From assembly GCA_027422505.1 (NCBI GenBank), contig JAPQWV010000005.1, positions 6,949,501 to 7,013,500 of the forward strand: a stretch of 64,000 nt of DNA, read 5' to 3'. The notes beneath the pieces were generated by a model. The model did not search any database and was not told the DNA's origin. It worked only from the letters and a program-made list of their open reading frames with translations. A program made the position numbers and the translations under genes. Every line of letters begins with the position of its first letter. The stretch's first letter is position 1. The stretch is from Craterostigma plantagineum. Lineage: Eukaryota > Streptophyta > Magnoliopsida > Lamiales > Linderniaceae. Below, in pieces: positions 1-12,416 of this stretch.

Positions 1-282
1 GCCGGCTTTAGATCGTAAATTTTGGTCTTCGTTGAAGGTTGTTTTTGCTTCAATCGCTTGGAGAAGAAGATGGCACATGGGTGTAATTTTGTCAAATATG
101 AAGGATAGAAAGGTCATTTACAATGGAATTGGTCCTTCAAACTTATATTTTCTTAATTAGGTCCTTGGGCCTACATTAAAACCTTATGGGGCCTGAAACG
201 TTTTGAAAATTGGATATTGGGGACTGAACCCAAATATACCCTCAATTCTATTGCAAGGACCGTAAAGCGACCAGTCCAACTA
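1..282. other. Intergenic, no gene seen
   Basis: AT-rich non-coding sequence at the left edge. I see no convincing exon or RNA gene. The wording resembles the worn edges of repeats (several 'ggtcctt' phrases), but I cannot assign a family. Confidence 0.4.
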
Positions 283-722
283 GTGCGTCAATTTGGCGGG
301 GCGGGACGACCGCCAAAGCCCGCCGTAGGGCGGGGCGAGGCGGGCCTTAAAAACTGAAGCCCGCCCAGCCCCGTGGCGGGCCAGACACGCCCAAATAAAA
401 AATCAATTTTAAAATTTTTAATTTACTAACAAATAGTACTTATTAATTATGGTATTTATTAAAATAAAGTATAAATATGCCATTAATTTTTATGTATTTA
501 TAAATAAATACGATAGTAATTAGGTATAATTAATGATTCAATAATTAAATTATTTCATTAATTTAATATTTATTTTCTATATAATATATAATAAAAAATA
601 ATTAGTTAAGCTGGCTGGCCGGCCCACGGGCTAGCCTGCCCCGCCTATCAAAGCCCTCGACCCGCGCGGGCTGGCCTGTGGCGGGCCTAAAAAAGTGTAG
701 TCCGCAGGCCGAATTGACACCT
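283..722. mobile_element. hAT-like MITE with GGCGGG-rich ends
   Basis: The ends are inverted copies of each other: the left has gtgcgtcaatttggc and the right, read in reverse complement, has ggtgtcaattcggc. Both flanks are dense in GGCGGGC-type words (about 295-385 and 610-690) and enclose a very AT-rich core. No ORF of substance is present. A clean 8-bp target duplication was not found, so the exact limits and the hAT assignment are inferred from architecture shared with the elements at 5066 and 45250. Confidence 0.5.
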
Positions 723-837
723 CTAGGTCCAACATAAAAGCCCGCATTTTGGACTGGGCCCACAATAGACGGCCCGTGTTTCGGACGCGTCTAGGCCCGC
801 GAAGTAATAACACTTCGAATTATAAAGGACGAACGAT

Positions 838-1345
838 ATTTTAGTCCCCAATGCAATGTTTGATGCATGGGCGTTTCTGATCCCATGTTCTGAGGTGTCA
901 ATTTTAGTTTTCAAGGCTATCGATTTTAGGCCGTTTTGGTCCCTCGGTTAACTTAATTGCTAATTTAGACGGAATTTAATACGTGAGAGCACAGACCTCC
1001 TTTTACTCGGCTTGAAACCACATAACATGTCTTCTTCTTCGGCTTAAATGCATATCATTAGACATCACATTTAGGAAAGGATTGACGACCTGAAGTTGAG
1101 TTAAATGTGACGCGTAATGACGCTCGCATGAGTTTTAGTCGAAGAAGATGATGAATTATGAGGTGTTAAGCCAAGTAAAAGGAGATCATATGCTCTGTTA
1201 AACTCCGTGTAAATTAGTGATTAAATTAATCAGCACGACCAAAATGGTTCAAAATCGATAACATTGAGGGGACTAAAAGTGGCACCTCGAAACATGGGGG
1301 ACCGGAAACACAGATGCCCCAAACATCGGGGACTAAAAATGTCTT
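838..1345. mobile_element. Non-autonomous long-TIR element (Mutator-like?)
   Basis: About 200 bases at the left end, with phrases such as ttttagtccccaatg and tcgattttaggccgttttgg, reappear inverted at the right end (cggggactaaaaatg, ccaaaatggttcaaaatcga). The long inverted repeats and absence of coding sequence suggest a Mutator-like MITE. A one-sided relative of the same terminal repeat lies at about 18774-18990, inside the EEP gene. The target duplication is not clear. Confidence 0.55.
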
Positions 1346-1599
1346 CTCCCAATTATAAACTCGTCTTTCATCCTACTTCAAGAGTGTGTCTTAATCTTAC
1401 AGCCTAAAAATTGTTGTTCATATAAAGTTATCCTGGCTATTTTTTCGCCTATATCTAATCGAATTTACATTATAGAAAATCCCATTTAAAAGAATTGTAG
1501 GATTAATACAAGAATCTAATCAAGAATCACCCATCCTCAATAACACCATGACAGCCTAAGGCAAGCACCATTTTTGAAGAATCACTAAAAACAACCAAT
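1346..1599. other. Intergenic / 3' flank of the Pcc1 gene
   Basis: AT-rich sequence downstream of the minus-strand Pcc1 stop codon, presumably its 3' UTR and polyadenylation region. No other feature seen. Confidence 0.4.
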
Positions 1600-2300
1600 C
1601 TATAACACAGTCATTTCTTGACCAAACTGCTCAATTGTCTTAGAAGCAAGCGTAAGAACATCAACGAAAGCACTATACGATGCACGGAGGAATCGAGCTT
1701 CAACTGCTTCGAAATGCCTACACATATACATACATTAGGTACATATGTACGAGCCATTGTAATGATTTCATCATGGAATGTAGATTAGAGCATAAGGCTC
1801 AATGCTTCTTAAAACACGAAAGAGAACTAACTTACACAGATAATCTTCCATTAGAAACGGACATTACCCTTTTGACCTTGTCGGGCTGTAGCTGCAATGA
1901 ATGGCAAAGAGAGAAAGAAAAAGAATCCTCAGAAATGGCTCGAATCGTTTCGATAGTGTTCGATTTTTCTACCTCTTTATCGACGGCCAATGCGTTGTAA
2001 ACCATACGAGCGATTTCATCAGAGCCATAATCTACTTCCAACTCACTGCGAAAGCTCCAAAAAAGTATCCAATTAAGATTTTGTTCAACGTTATCTCCCA
2101 CACTAAGCGAAGCTCGAAAATTAGGCGCAATTACATTGAACAAGGTGCTAAAAGCATAGGATTGTTATTTATTGTACCCAAAACAAGCCCCAACTCTCCA
2201 AAAAATCAGGAAAAAAAAAGACAGAATGAAATAGGTGTTACCATCTAAAATCCCAGCTGCTTGAATCTTTTACAGCGAAATCAGCAGATAAAGCAGCCAT
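1600..2300 (-). CDS. PCC1: KEOPS/EKC complex subunit Pcc1-like
   Basis: Small subunit of the KEOPS complex, which makes the universal t6A modification of ANN-decoding tRNAs; Pcc1 dimerises and holds the Kae1 subunit (family knowledge). Four exons on the minus strand: 2242-2300, 1973-2045, 1836-1891 and 1600-1717. All introns are GT-AG and the sum is 306 nt, giving 101 aa with no frame break. Diagnostic Pcc1 wording includes LEVDYGSDEIARMVYNAL, LQPDKVKRVMSVSNGRLSV and HFEAVEARFLRAS. The length fits the family (about 90-110 aa). The start is the ATG at 2298-2300 (MAALSADFAV), the only ATG that opens the spliced frame. It is divergent from FAD6 with about 670 bp between the start codons. Function is assigned by family resemblance. 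Confidence 0.88.
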
Positions 2301-2967
2301 CTTTGAGCCCCCACTACTGAAACTGCAATGGAAAAGTATAATTTTTTAGCACTGATGAGAAGGGAAGAACAGATTGGAAGTGAAATTTAGATACGTGACG
2401 GTTTAGGGCTAATCTTGATTTAAGCTGGACTACGTATGTTGCTAGGTTTTTAAGCTCATTACAGACATATTTTCTTTCCTTCTTTTTTTCGGTGTTTTAT
2501 AACTATAAAATATATCTTTTTTGTTATATTTATCTAAACTTGGAAAAAGCAAATGGTTCCAAGCAAGTCCAAATCCATCGAGCCATCGGCCAACCATATC
2601 GCAGCCCTTCTTCCATCAAGTTGAAGAAAATGACCCACAAAAATTACGGGCAAGAATTCTGATTGGCTGATGATGTTATTACGTTAGGTCCCAAATCAAA
2701 TACCGACCACAACATCTTGATGTGAGGTTGCAAGTGACAGGACTAAAAGTCTAAACCCTTTGTTATATATGCGCTCGACGTTTAGATTTGAGGTCCACAC
2801 ATTACTACGTTCCCTCAATCCTATCGCCGGCCAAGCAAAACGCTCTCTTCGTCCTTTTTGCTCCATAGATAGGAGCTTGAAGAGAGTGTTGATACTTCAG
2901 ATACATAGTAGTTATCAACAAATAGTCAAAGAATCGAATAAAAAAGCGTTTTTTTTTTTATTTCTCA
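2301..2967. promoter_or_regulatory. Divergent promoter region between Pcc1 and FAD6
   Basis: This 667-bp gap separates two genes transcribed away from each other, so it must contain both promoters and 5' UTRs. A TATATATG stretch at about 2764-2771 is a candidate TATA box for FAD6, about 200 bp before its ATG. No clear TATA is seen on the Pcc1 side. Exact sites are inference. Confidence 0.45.
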
Positions 2968-5900
2968 ATGGCCTGCAGAATTGCACACTCCACTTTCCTT
3001 CTCCCGGTATGTAAAGTAATTCAAAGATTCACATTATTGATGGGAGGTGTTTGATAAAGAGGAATTTTTCGTATTTTGGTTGAGTTTATATATTTGTTAT
3101 TTTATGTTTTCTTGCGAATTCAGAGGCCCCAGAAATCTCCTTCGGAGAGCAGCAGAGTTTTTCCCCAGAATCCTATTTCTTCAGGTTTCTTGTTTTGTTT
3201 AGCTTAATCTTTCTATATAGCTAAGACGGAACTAGCTGGTCTTTTTAATTTGAATTTCACTGTGTTTCTGGGATGTGAAGGTTGTCTTTAATCTTGAAAT
3301 TTAGTGCAAATGCTTGTGAAAAAGGCTCTTTTTTTTCGAGTGCAAATGCCAGCAAATGATGTTCGTATAATCGTATAATCGACCTTTCTTCGAATTTCCA
3401 AATGTGTTTCTGGGACTTGAAGGTTGTCTTCCATCTTGAAATTTAGTGCAAATGCTTGTTAAAAAAGCCTTTCTTTCGAGTGCAGAAAAGTCAGCAAACG
3501 ATGTTCGTACAATCTTATAATTGACCTTTATCAGCTATTATGTGAAAGAAAAGCCATGTATTCCTATTATCGCCGTCGAAACAGACAAATTTCTTGGGAT
3601 TTCGACGTTTCGTCGAAATAAACGAAGAGGGAAAGAATGAAAAAACCGACCTAAGCCATAGAAATCGATTTAACCACCTTATTTACTCAGTATTTTCTTG
3701 CGTATAAATCAGGTGTATACGTTCCGAAATGGCGAAGCCTACCTCAGACAACAAGCCGAGGAAGACAACCTTTTCTTCACCTGAGAAAATGTAATGTAAT
3801 TAAATCTGTTGCTGTCTCTACGGCGCCTCCTTCTTCAGCAGATAGCGCAGAATATAGGCAGAAATTATCTTACGATTATGGCTTTCGTCAAATCGGCGAA
3901 CCTCTGCCCGACAATGTCACTCTCAGAGATATCGTCGAAACGCTCCCAAAAAAGGTAGTTGTAAAAATGAAAATCTAATTTTTCGACAACAAATATCTGT
4001 GGTAATAATATGTTCGCTATTTTTTTTATTTTGCGTCGAAAAAAAAAGGTGTTTGAGATCGACGACGTAAAGGCGTGGAAATCTGTGTTGATCTCCGTAA
4101 CATCGTACGCTTTGGGAATCTTTGCCATAGCCAAAGCTCCTTGGTATCTGCTTCCTTTCGCTTGGGCTTGGACTGGGACTGCAATTACTGGGGTCAGATT
4201 CCTTTTTCTAAATTGGTCGAAATATTTCGTTTTTTGTTTGATTATTTTTTCAGTCTTGTAGTAACTAGGGAGTGGCACTGTACGGACAATAACTTTCAAA
4301 ATTAAGCAATTTATGGGCACTGAAAAAAAAATGTTTCTTTTTTTTTGTCCTTTTGAAGTTCTTCGTCATAGGCCACGACTGTGCGCACAAGTCGTTCTCG
4401 AGGAACAAATTGGTGGAAGACGTTATCGGGACTTTGGCCTTTATGCCTCTGATATACCCTTACGAGCCATGGAGGTTCAAGCACGACAAGCATCACGCTA
4501 GGACGAACATGTCAGTCTTTTTTTTCCTTACCTATATTCTAGCGATAGAATCGACTTAGCGTGATGAAAATAAATTTCATCATTTATTTTCGTTCTTTCT
4601 TTCGCTTTCGAACATAGGTTGCAAGAAGATACTGCTTGGCTCCCAGTCGACCCAGAAGAGTTCGAGTCCTCTCCGATCCTTCGAAAGGCGATTGTTTTCG
4701 GGTACGGCCCGCTTAGGCCGTGGATGTCCATAGCACATTGGTAATAACCATACAAAAATCTCTTCTAAATCGCAACTGAAAGAAGAGTTGCTTTGATTTT
4801 CGTTCTTACAACCTCGAAACATCGTTCCAAATAGGTTGATCTGGCATTTCGATGCGAAGAAGTTTAGGCCCAACGAAGTGAATAGGGTGAAGATAAGCTT
4901 GGCATGCGTGTTTGCTTTCATGGCCGTCGGCTGGCCTTTGGTCGTTTTCAAGGCCGGGCTTGTGGGTTGGGTCAAGTTCTGGCTCATGCCATGGCTAGGC
5001 TATCATTTCTGGGTAATTTCTCGATTTTTTTATGTTGATACCTTCTGCTGAATGACCGTTTCGCAGGATTGCAAACGAGTTTAATCGAGTCGAATATCAC
5101 AATATTCTATTCGTATTCGGATAACAGTCGAATACGAATACGAATATTCGACTATTTAATCGGATCATAAAATCGATTCTTATTCGAATTCGAAAATTTT
5201 CTCGAATATTCGAATCGAATATCGAATATTTGTATCCAAAATCTTTTAGTTTCTATTAATTAAATATAAACAATATTATATTTAAAAATATAATGAATTA
5301 TAAATAAATTATATTTAAACATCTATTTAATTATATTACACTATATTTAAATGTTTTATTGAATTATTTATACATATATATATATATATATATTTTTATA
5401 TATATTGAATTATACTTTATTTGATATTAAAATTCTAATCGAGTTATTCGATAAATATTCGAATCGAATATTGTTATATTTTGTTCGTATTCGGATATTA
5501 TTCGAACAAAAAAAACTATTTTTATTCGTATTTGTATTTGAATATTCGAAATTCGAATCTTAGAATTTCGAATCGAATCGCGAATCGAACAAAATAATTT
5601 GATTCATTTGCAACCCTTTTCGCCTAAAAGCTTAAGCTGAAAGGGACTGTATCGTATTTTAATCTTATATATTATATTTCCAACACGTCTCCTCGCGTCT
5701 AAGTTGGCCTAAGGTCTATTCAGTGTCGAATGACCATTTTACCTCAAAGTTTAAGCTTAAGGGTGCGTTGGGTATGCAGAATTCGATGTGGAAATGAAAG
5801 AAAAAGTGTAATGGTATGACATACGAAGCGTAACTTACAATTACTTGACGCGTACCATTACATTTTTTTCTTTTCCACACCGAATTCTACATACCAAACG

Positions 5901-6776
5901 CACCCTAAAGAAAGTATATAATCTTTTAATTATGTATATTTTATATTTCCAATACTCTCATCATGTATATGCTGATTTCTTAATTATGTAGCAGTCCCTT
6001 GGCTTGAGGCATGCTAATAACATGTTGAATGATCACTTTGCCTAAAATCTTAAGCCTAAAGAGACTGTATCATGTTTTAATTCTAATATATTTTGAACAC
6101 CTAGAAGCTCGACGACCAACTGTATTCGAAGGTTGATGAAAGGATTCGTTCTTAAAAGATTCGTTTTTTTTTTTTGTTTTTTTTTTTGCAGATGAGTACT
6201 TTCACAATGGTCCACCACACTGCTCCTCACATACCCTTCAAATCCTCCGATAAGTGGAACGCGGCCCAGGCGCAGCTCAACGGCACCGTTCACTGCGATT
6301 ATCCAAATTGGTACGCTTTTTTTTTTTGCCCTTCTCTTCTACGTTTCAAGAGAAGTTTTTCGAGTCCAAATAGGCGAATATTTTTTATTTTTCGCCTTAA
6401 TTAACAGGGTAGAAATTCTTTGCCACGACATAAACGTGCACATTCCTCACCACATATCCCCGAGGATCCCGAGCTACAACTTGAGGGCCGCTCACAAATC
6501 CCTCCAAGAAAACTGGGGAAAGGTGAGTTTAATCCTCGAAATAAATTTCGAATAAATTCGAATCTATAGTTGAAATGTTCGCTTATTCTTTTGCGTACTT
6601 TTTTCGTAATTTAGTACTTGAACGAGGCTAGCTGGAACTGGCGACTGATGAAGACGATACTCACCGTTTGCCATGTTTACGACGAAGGACGAAACTACGT
6701 AGGGTTTGACGAAATTGCCCCCGACGAGTCCCGGCCGATTACGTTCTTGAAAAAAGTCATGCCTGATTATGCTTGA
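2968..6776 (+). CDS. FAD6: Omega-6 fatty acid desaturase, chloroplastic
   Basis: Plastid membrane desaturase that puts the second double bond (omega-6) into 16:1 and 18:1 acyl chains of plastid glycerolipids using ferredoxin (family knowledge). Ten exons: 2968-3006, 3124-3184, 3713-3954, 4049-4192, 4359-4510, 4618-4740, 4835-5012, 6192-6310, 6408-6522, 6615-6776. They total 1335 nt, a clean 444-aa frame, against about 448 aa for the Arabidopsis protein. The three histidine boxes are present: HDCAH (168-172), HDKHH (204-208) and HIPHH (364-368). The N-terminal ~70 residues are Ser/Arg/Lys-rich, as expected of a transit peptide. Hydrophobic segments flank the boxes (for example about 125-160 and 250-285). 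Intron 7 (1.18 kb) carries two MITEs without breaking the gene. It looks fully functional. Confidence 0.96.
5066..5616. mobile_element. hAT-like MITE in FAD6 intron 7
   Basis: The left end ggattgcaaacgag and the right end, reverse complement gggttgcaaatgaatc, form imperfect terminal inverted repeats. Flanking octamers gtttcgca (5058-5065) and ttttcgcc (5617-5624) agree at six of eight positions, as expected of an ageing 8-bp hAT target duplication. The subterminal parts are arrays of TATTCGAA-type words around an AT core containing a short (TA)n run near 5370. No transposase. Confidence 0.65.
5761..5905. mobile_element. Tourist/PIF-Harbinger-like MITE in FAD6 intron 7
   Basis: A 145-bp near-perfect hairpin. 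The left end gggtgcgttgggtatgcag and the right end in reverse complement gggtgcgtttggtatgtag are terminal inverted repeats. The TAA trinucleotide flanks both ends (5758-5760 and 5906-5908), the target duplication typical of PIF/Harbinger MITEs. It splits one of three diverged copies of an intronic phrase (taagctTAAg...agggactgtat) at about 5626, 5745 and 6040. Confidence 0.75.
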
Positions 6777-8780
6777 ATGTTTTATTATATCATTTCTTAT
6801 ATTATTGTTGTTATAACTGTTTTTTTTCATAATTTTGGCTGCCAAAGTTAGGTATCTGTTAATTGATCTTATGTAGTAATATGTAGCTTAGTACATTCAG
6901 TTTTTGTGAGGGTGTGAATAAAACTTTATGATGTTTTTCAAAATTACACTTAATTGGGAAAGGAGGGAGTACTTAAAAATGGATGCCTTAATTTATAATA
7001 TGTTTGGATTGCACTAAATTTCGATTGCTAAATATGTAGGTTGAGTTTAGTTTTTTCACGATTACATCTCCAATGTAATTTGTATTGGTGTAATTTTATA
7101 GTAAGCACACGAAAAGAAATTATTACGAATACCAAATGAAAATTAGTAGCAAACACCCACGACAATCATAATCGACGACGTGCCGCTTGATTTTGAGTTG
7201 GCTCATTACACGATATTCGAAACAAATAAGGATATATTAATTTTATGTGACCATGGTCTCTAATTAATGGAGTTGACTAAGTATGACATCTATAAATTAC
7301 ATATAAATATGGAGTTACGATAAGTTCGATGAATGAGATGCGTGAACTTGGTCAGACAATAATTACGTGCCGTGCTAAAACGTAGTTAACTGCCTTGTTT
7401 GTTGCCGGCCATAGTCAAATTTGTACGAATTTAATAATTCTTTAAATGTATACACTCCAATTAAGTGTTTTAATCAATTAAAACGATAGTAGAGATGAAA
7501 TGAAATGAAATGAACTTCACCAACTTAGAGGAGCGTTTGGCGAGAGATGTGCAGCCCTTAATTGTGAAAAAACCTCGAAAGAGGGGAAAAAGGAAAAGGA
7601 AAAATTGAGTTGCATATAATTTAAGAAAATCATGTAGAAAAAGAACTAGTATTTGTTTTGGTTAGAAGTTGGGAAGGAAGTAGTTGTGGAATGTAAACAA
7701 ATACCAAATTACAAGTAACTGCCTTACGAATGATCTCGCCAATAGAAAAACACAACTAAAACTCTATATTATGTTTCCAAGAAAGAAACCAAACCTCAAC
7801 AATCACAAACTAAGTCACAGAGTCAATTTCAGACAAACGTAGTTAAACAAAAACCTTAAACCTCAGAAACTAACAATAACTGCTTCATGTTTTCCAACTG
7901 CTCAAATGCACCTTATACCTCACCTTCCTCATATATGAAAGAAAAAAGAAAAGCTTCCACGAAAAAAGCTCCAAAGGTCAAGAATCGTCTTTATTAAAAG
8001 TTGTAAAAAAGTTGAGAAAGAACACATGAGCTATGGCTCAAAAGCACTTCTCTTTCACTTGTGACCCAAACGAAACCTTTTTTTAAAGCTTCTATTCAAT
8101 CTCAGACATAAACAAAAATCTTTAGTGTTAGAAGCTAACAGAAAGCTCTAGTAATGTATGGTTGTTCAGAGACATCAGAATTCTCCCATAGTACTGTTAA
8201 CTTCGAGTTTACAAGAAAAAAAAAAACCATTTCAGACCTTAATTAGGTTATCTCTTACATATTACGGCGAAGTGATATTTCGAAAAAAAAGAAAGAAAGA
8301 AAATAAATCCGACTGATTCTAGCATCGGAGAGGCATCACGCCAGAGTTTTCCTTGATATTCCATGCAAACTCAACTAGGAAAAATAGCATAATCAAGGCG
8401 TTCGATCTTTTCCGACGCACAAAAAACCTCATAATCAAGAAAACTCATTTATCAAGTGACTCAAACCAATCCTCCCCAAATAACTGTAACAACAATCTCA
8501 CCTCCTTCTCCAACCTCACACCTATGATGAAAGAACCGTGGGTCAAATTCAAGTCCCAAATCGGATAAATCGAAAAAGTGATCATGTATATAAGCTTGTG
8601 AGCTAATTCCCTCTAGTTGACAATCGTTTTAGAGAGGAATACCAAAAACTTATACGTGCTTGGGCTTGATATAGAATTGAGCATGAAAAAATACATACAA
8701 GTACAAAGGGTATGTATGCAAAACAACAACCCTTTTAACACACTATACTTCAAACTCAAAAAAGAAAAAAAAATCGTCAG
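6777..8780. other. Intergenic, 3' flanks of FAD6 and the BTB gene
   Basis: A 2-kb interval between two convergent genes. It holds the FAD6 3' UTR on the left and, presumably, the 3' UTR of the minus-strand BTB gene on the right. Short ORFs here have no recognisable content. No repeat with clear ends was seen. Confidence 0.5.
6917..6922 (+). terminator. FAD6 polyadenylation signal
   Basis: AATAAA lies 141 nt after the FAD6 stop codon in an AT-rich 3' region, a good position for the near-upstream polyadenylation element. Confidence 0.5.
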
Positions 8781-10554
8781 TCACAGAATGGCAACTGGCC
8801 TGGTCTCCCACACGTCGAAAACGTTCTCCTCGCTGTGCAGAGCGAACAGACGATCCCCGCCGATCGAAAAGTCGCAGATCGACCCTCCGTACCCGTTCCT
8901 CAGCCTCGACGTCAGGACCCAGTCGGGCCCGCAAAACACCGAAATTGAGTCGTCCATCGACGAAAATAGCTGCCCGTCGTGGAAAGCCAATTTCGGGGAG
9001 CACGGCTCGTCGAGCAACACCTTCCCGTTCCTCAAAAGCCTGCTCCTTGAGCTCCACCTGACCGAGCCGCCGAGCCGCCTCAGGTCCATAAACCCTAATT
9101 CTTCGAACTCGTTCACAACGCATATCGAACCATCCACGGCTATTGCGTCCCTAACCCTTCGCTCGTCGCGGGCCCCCGCTGCAAGGCTCGGCCCGAAATC
9201 GGACCACGACCAGACGATGTTCTTGTCTCGAAAGTCGAGTAGGGTTATGTAGCAGTTGTCCTTTTGTTAAAATATAAAACCCTAATAAATCAAATGTGTC
9301 CCACGTCGGATAAATGAGAGTAGCTTATAAGTAGATGAATTACCCCGCCTATCACTAATTGATTTTAGAATGGAACTCTATCAACTTACATGGCCCAACT
9401 CTCCTCTTAGGTGAGCGGATATTAGGTCCAATTAACGAAATTGTACGTGATATCAGAGCTGGTGATCCTAAATGGTTCGTGAGGTTCGAAAAGAATAACG
9501 TTCATCACCCGACTCAAATTTAAAAAATATGCGGGTTTGAAAAAAGTGAAGTGATGCTCCTGACCGAATTTAAAAAATCGGAGAAGTTAAAATAGAGAAC
9601 CCTAATAAGTCACATGTGAGAGAAGAGATTGAATAACTTATAAGTTGGTGGGCTACCCCACCCGACCTATCACCGATTGCGTACCTTTCTCGGGAACAGA
9701 GTGGCTACTAAAAGGCAGTTCGTGCCGGCGAGCCACTGTAGCCTGTCGGCCTCGCCCAGTGACCAGCCCGGCGGCTCGTAGAAGAAGTCCACTTGCTGGC
9801 CGGAGAGTGGGTCCCACGCGCCGACGCCGTACTCGTTGCTCCTCCCCTTGCAGCTTGCGAAGAGCTTGCAGTCGGAGCTGAGGGCTAGCGCGCCGCCGGC
9901 GAAGCTCTTGGGTTGGTTTTCGTGGGTGACGTGGAGCTTGTGCTTGAGCTCGCCGGTGGAGGAGCTGAAGAGGGCGAGTCCGCCGTCGTCGCGGCCGAGG
10001 CGCTCGCACGCGCTGACGATTAGGGTTTCTGGGTCGATCCATAGGGCGTCGTTGACGCGCTGGTAGTTCAGGTTTACGGTGGGTCGCTCGGCGAGGGTCC
10101 AGTCGTAGACGTGGACTACGCTGCCGTGGGCGACGCAGCAGCCGCCGTCTGGCGCGGCGCGTATGGCGGTTCCGTCTCCGGGTGCGCGGCCGAGGGTTGA
10201 GCGGGTTAGGTGGAGGCGGTTGCCGTCGAATGGGCCCCACTTGGCGGCTCTGACGTGGTCGAGGAGGCCGTAGAAGGAGGCTTCTGTGTATAGGAGTTTT
10301 TCCGGCACGGCTGCGGGGATGTGGAGCTCGCCGGTGCGGAGGAGGTCGAGGAGGATGGAGAAGCAGTCTGGGTTTCGGTCGATGAAGTGCTCGGCGGCGG
10401 CGGCGGAGGTGGGGTTGAGGCGGTGGAGGTTCCAATCGTCGTCGAACATGGCGCCGAAGAGGGAGTTCCGGCCGGCGTTGGCGAGGGTTGTCGACGTCGT
10501 TTCGAAGATTCTTCCGCCGACGTTTAGCCTCACTCTGTCCTTTTGAAGCCCCAT
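8781..10554 (-). CDS. BTB/POZ (KCTD-type) protein, At2g24240-like
   Basis: Predicted substrate adaptor for CUL3 ubiquitin ligases (family knowledge). Two exons on the minus strand: 9685-10554 and 8781-9260, joined by a 424-bp GT-AG intron, giving 449 aa. The T1/KCTD-type BTB domain spans about residues 7-100 (RVRLNVGGRIFETT, then HFIDRNPDCFSILLDLLRTG). The rest is a WD40/beta-propeller-like region with conserved phrases such as GPFDGNRL, GDGTAIRAAPDGGCCVAHG, FASCKGRSNEYG and ICDFSIGGDRLFALHSEENV. The whole length matches the Arabidopsis At2g24240/At4g30940 type closely. Exon 1 is strikingly GC-rich compared with its surroundings, which creates long Arg/Pro-rich shadow frames. The start is the ATG opening MGLQKDRV, as in the family. 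Confidence 0.94.
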
Positions 10555-11902
10555 TTTGGTACCGGCGATTAAAAATCCGATCTTTTTGTTTTCTCTTCAA
10601 GAAATGTGAAAAATCTTTCCGATTGAAGTCGAACGATTGAACGAATTGAGTCAACGAAAGACGAAAGTCAACGAATCAATAACGAGGATGAATTTGCGGA
10701 AACGATTCCAAGAACTTTATCAGACGACATCAAAAGACTTCACTTCCTTCGCTTGGGTAAAAACAGATGAAATTCAGACAAAGAACTTTAGAAGACGAAG
10801 TACTAAATAGAAGGAAAAAGATGGAGAAATTCTTGGGTCTTATTATAGGCAATAGAATCGAATCGAATGTTTTTTAGAGAAGGGATTTTTGATCTATCGT
10901 TAGTTGGGATTTCAAAATATTTGACTTAGCTCTCGTATCTCCTAACCTGCGCACAACTACTAATCTTCTTTCTTCTTTCGTCTTATAAAGAAAGAAAGAA
11001 TATCAGAGACGGCAAAGTGGGGACCACCTTCCCCCTTTAACATCCAGCCGTCGGATTCCAAATAAAGTGCTGATCCAACGGTGGAGATCTAACGAATCAT
11101 TTATTAATTAAAGACTAGATTTTCGGGCAAGGTGGTTGACTCTCTCCTATCGATATGATGTCAGAATCGGCTCAATATATATTTATGTATACAGTAAATG
11201 GGATTCTCAATTATATTGTAATTTTTCCTTAATTGGAATTTCTTGGTGTGGTTTAGCTTGCAAGCGTCGGAATTATTATTACAATTACGAACCTTAACTC
11301 AGTTTTTTGGACCCTTATTTTACGGCTCAATTACGACACATTCAAATACGCGTAGCAACATAGGTTTGACTCGCTTTTGATTAAGATGTAAGAACATATA
11401 TTATGCCAAATGGGCTTTTTTTATAGAAGAAATCAAAGCACTGAGATTCAAGAAACCCAAATTTAAGAAGGATGGCTTCACCGATTATTCGTTTAGACAA
11501 TTTCGTAAATTAAAAGCTTACTGGTCTCCATCGATATGCCATTCATATATTGGGCTTCTTATGTGCTTGGGCAACTTTTAGTGGGCTTCTATTCCTTTTG
11601 ATTAAAATTTGAGCAACGCTAATTTTTTTGTACCTACGAAAGATCCTATACAAAGTTGAGCATTCTTTAGACAATAGTTCATGTGCTATTACATGAAATA
11701 AAAATGTAGTAAACATAAAACTCACAAAAGTGTTCTTTCGATGTTGTTCTCTTTCGGTCCTTTTTTTTTTTTTTTTTTGTATTTCTTGTTTTGTGTCCGT
11801 TGATCTCTTAATCCTATGTATATTTTGTTATTACTAATGAAAATTTATTTTGAGAAAATGGGTAATTTTCTCTTGATCGCGATTTCAAACACCATGAATG
11901 TC
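10555..11902. other. BTB gene upstream region
   Basis: 1.35 kb upstream of the minus-strand BTB gene, ending at the Copia target site. It should contain that gene's promoter and 5' UTR; a weak TATA-like ctataata (minus strand) lies near 10830. A T18 run lies near 11761. No gene seen. Confidence 0.4.
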
Positions 11903-11907
11903 GATTT

Positions 11908-12345
11908 TGTTGCGAAATGGACAGCTAAACGAAATTGGAAATGACTATGAGGATAAATGGAACACGAAAATTTACGTGGAAAATCCCTTTTTAACTTAGG
12001 GTAAAAAACCCGATGTAGAAATTTATTATTGGGATAAAAACAGGGGTTACAACATCTCAATCTATAAAGGAGAAAACGCTCACTATCTCTCTTTATAGTC
12101 GGAGCAAATACCGAACAAACCCTCTATTTTCTCTATTTATCTCTCTCTCTATTAGGCTTTTATTTTGGTGTTGGTGTGAGATTACAATGAACATAACAAG
12201 CCTATTTATAGGCATAAGCTTGAGCTTAATGACAAAAACAACTATGTCATTGCTTAGCTCATTAATTATTATAATATTAATATAATTAAATATATTATTA
12301 TTATTACTAATGGGTAGGTGGAATAACCAACCCACTTTCCCATCA
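11908..12345 (-). repeat. 3' LTR of the Copia element
   Basis: 438 bp, starting TGTTGCG and ending CCCATCA on the plus strand. Differs from the right LTR by a few substitutions and a short CT-run length change (about 12141-12150 against 15655-15675). Contains a cctatttatagg TATA-like core. Confidence 0.93.
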
Positions 12346-12416
12346 ATCTCCCACTTGAAGATTTGATTGAAGACCAATCAGATCTTCACACTATTCTTCT
12401 AACTCGCCTTTGCATG

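Noticed and set aside
3865..4320. 151-codon minus-strand ORF over FAD6 exons 3-4
   Set aside because: Antisense of coding exons of FAD6, which splice perfectly on the plus strand.
8617..9252. 211-codon plus-strand ORF
   Set aside because: Antisense of BTB exon 2; the minus-strand protein is strongly conserved.
9653..10654. 333-codon Arg/Pro-rich ORF on the minus strand
   Set aside because: It is a shifted reading of the GC-rich BTB exon 1, which has a clear conserved protein in another frame.
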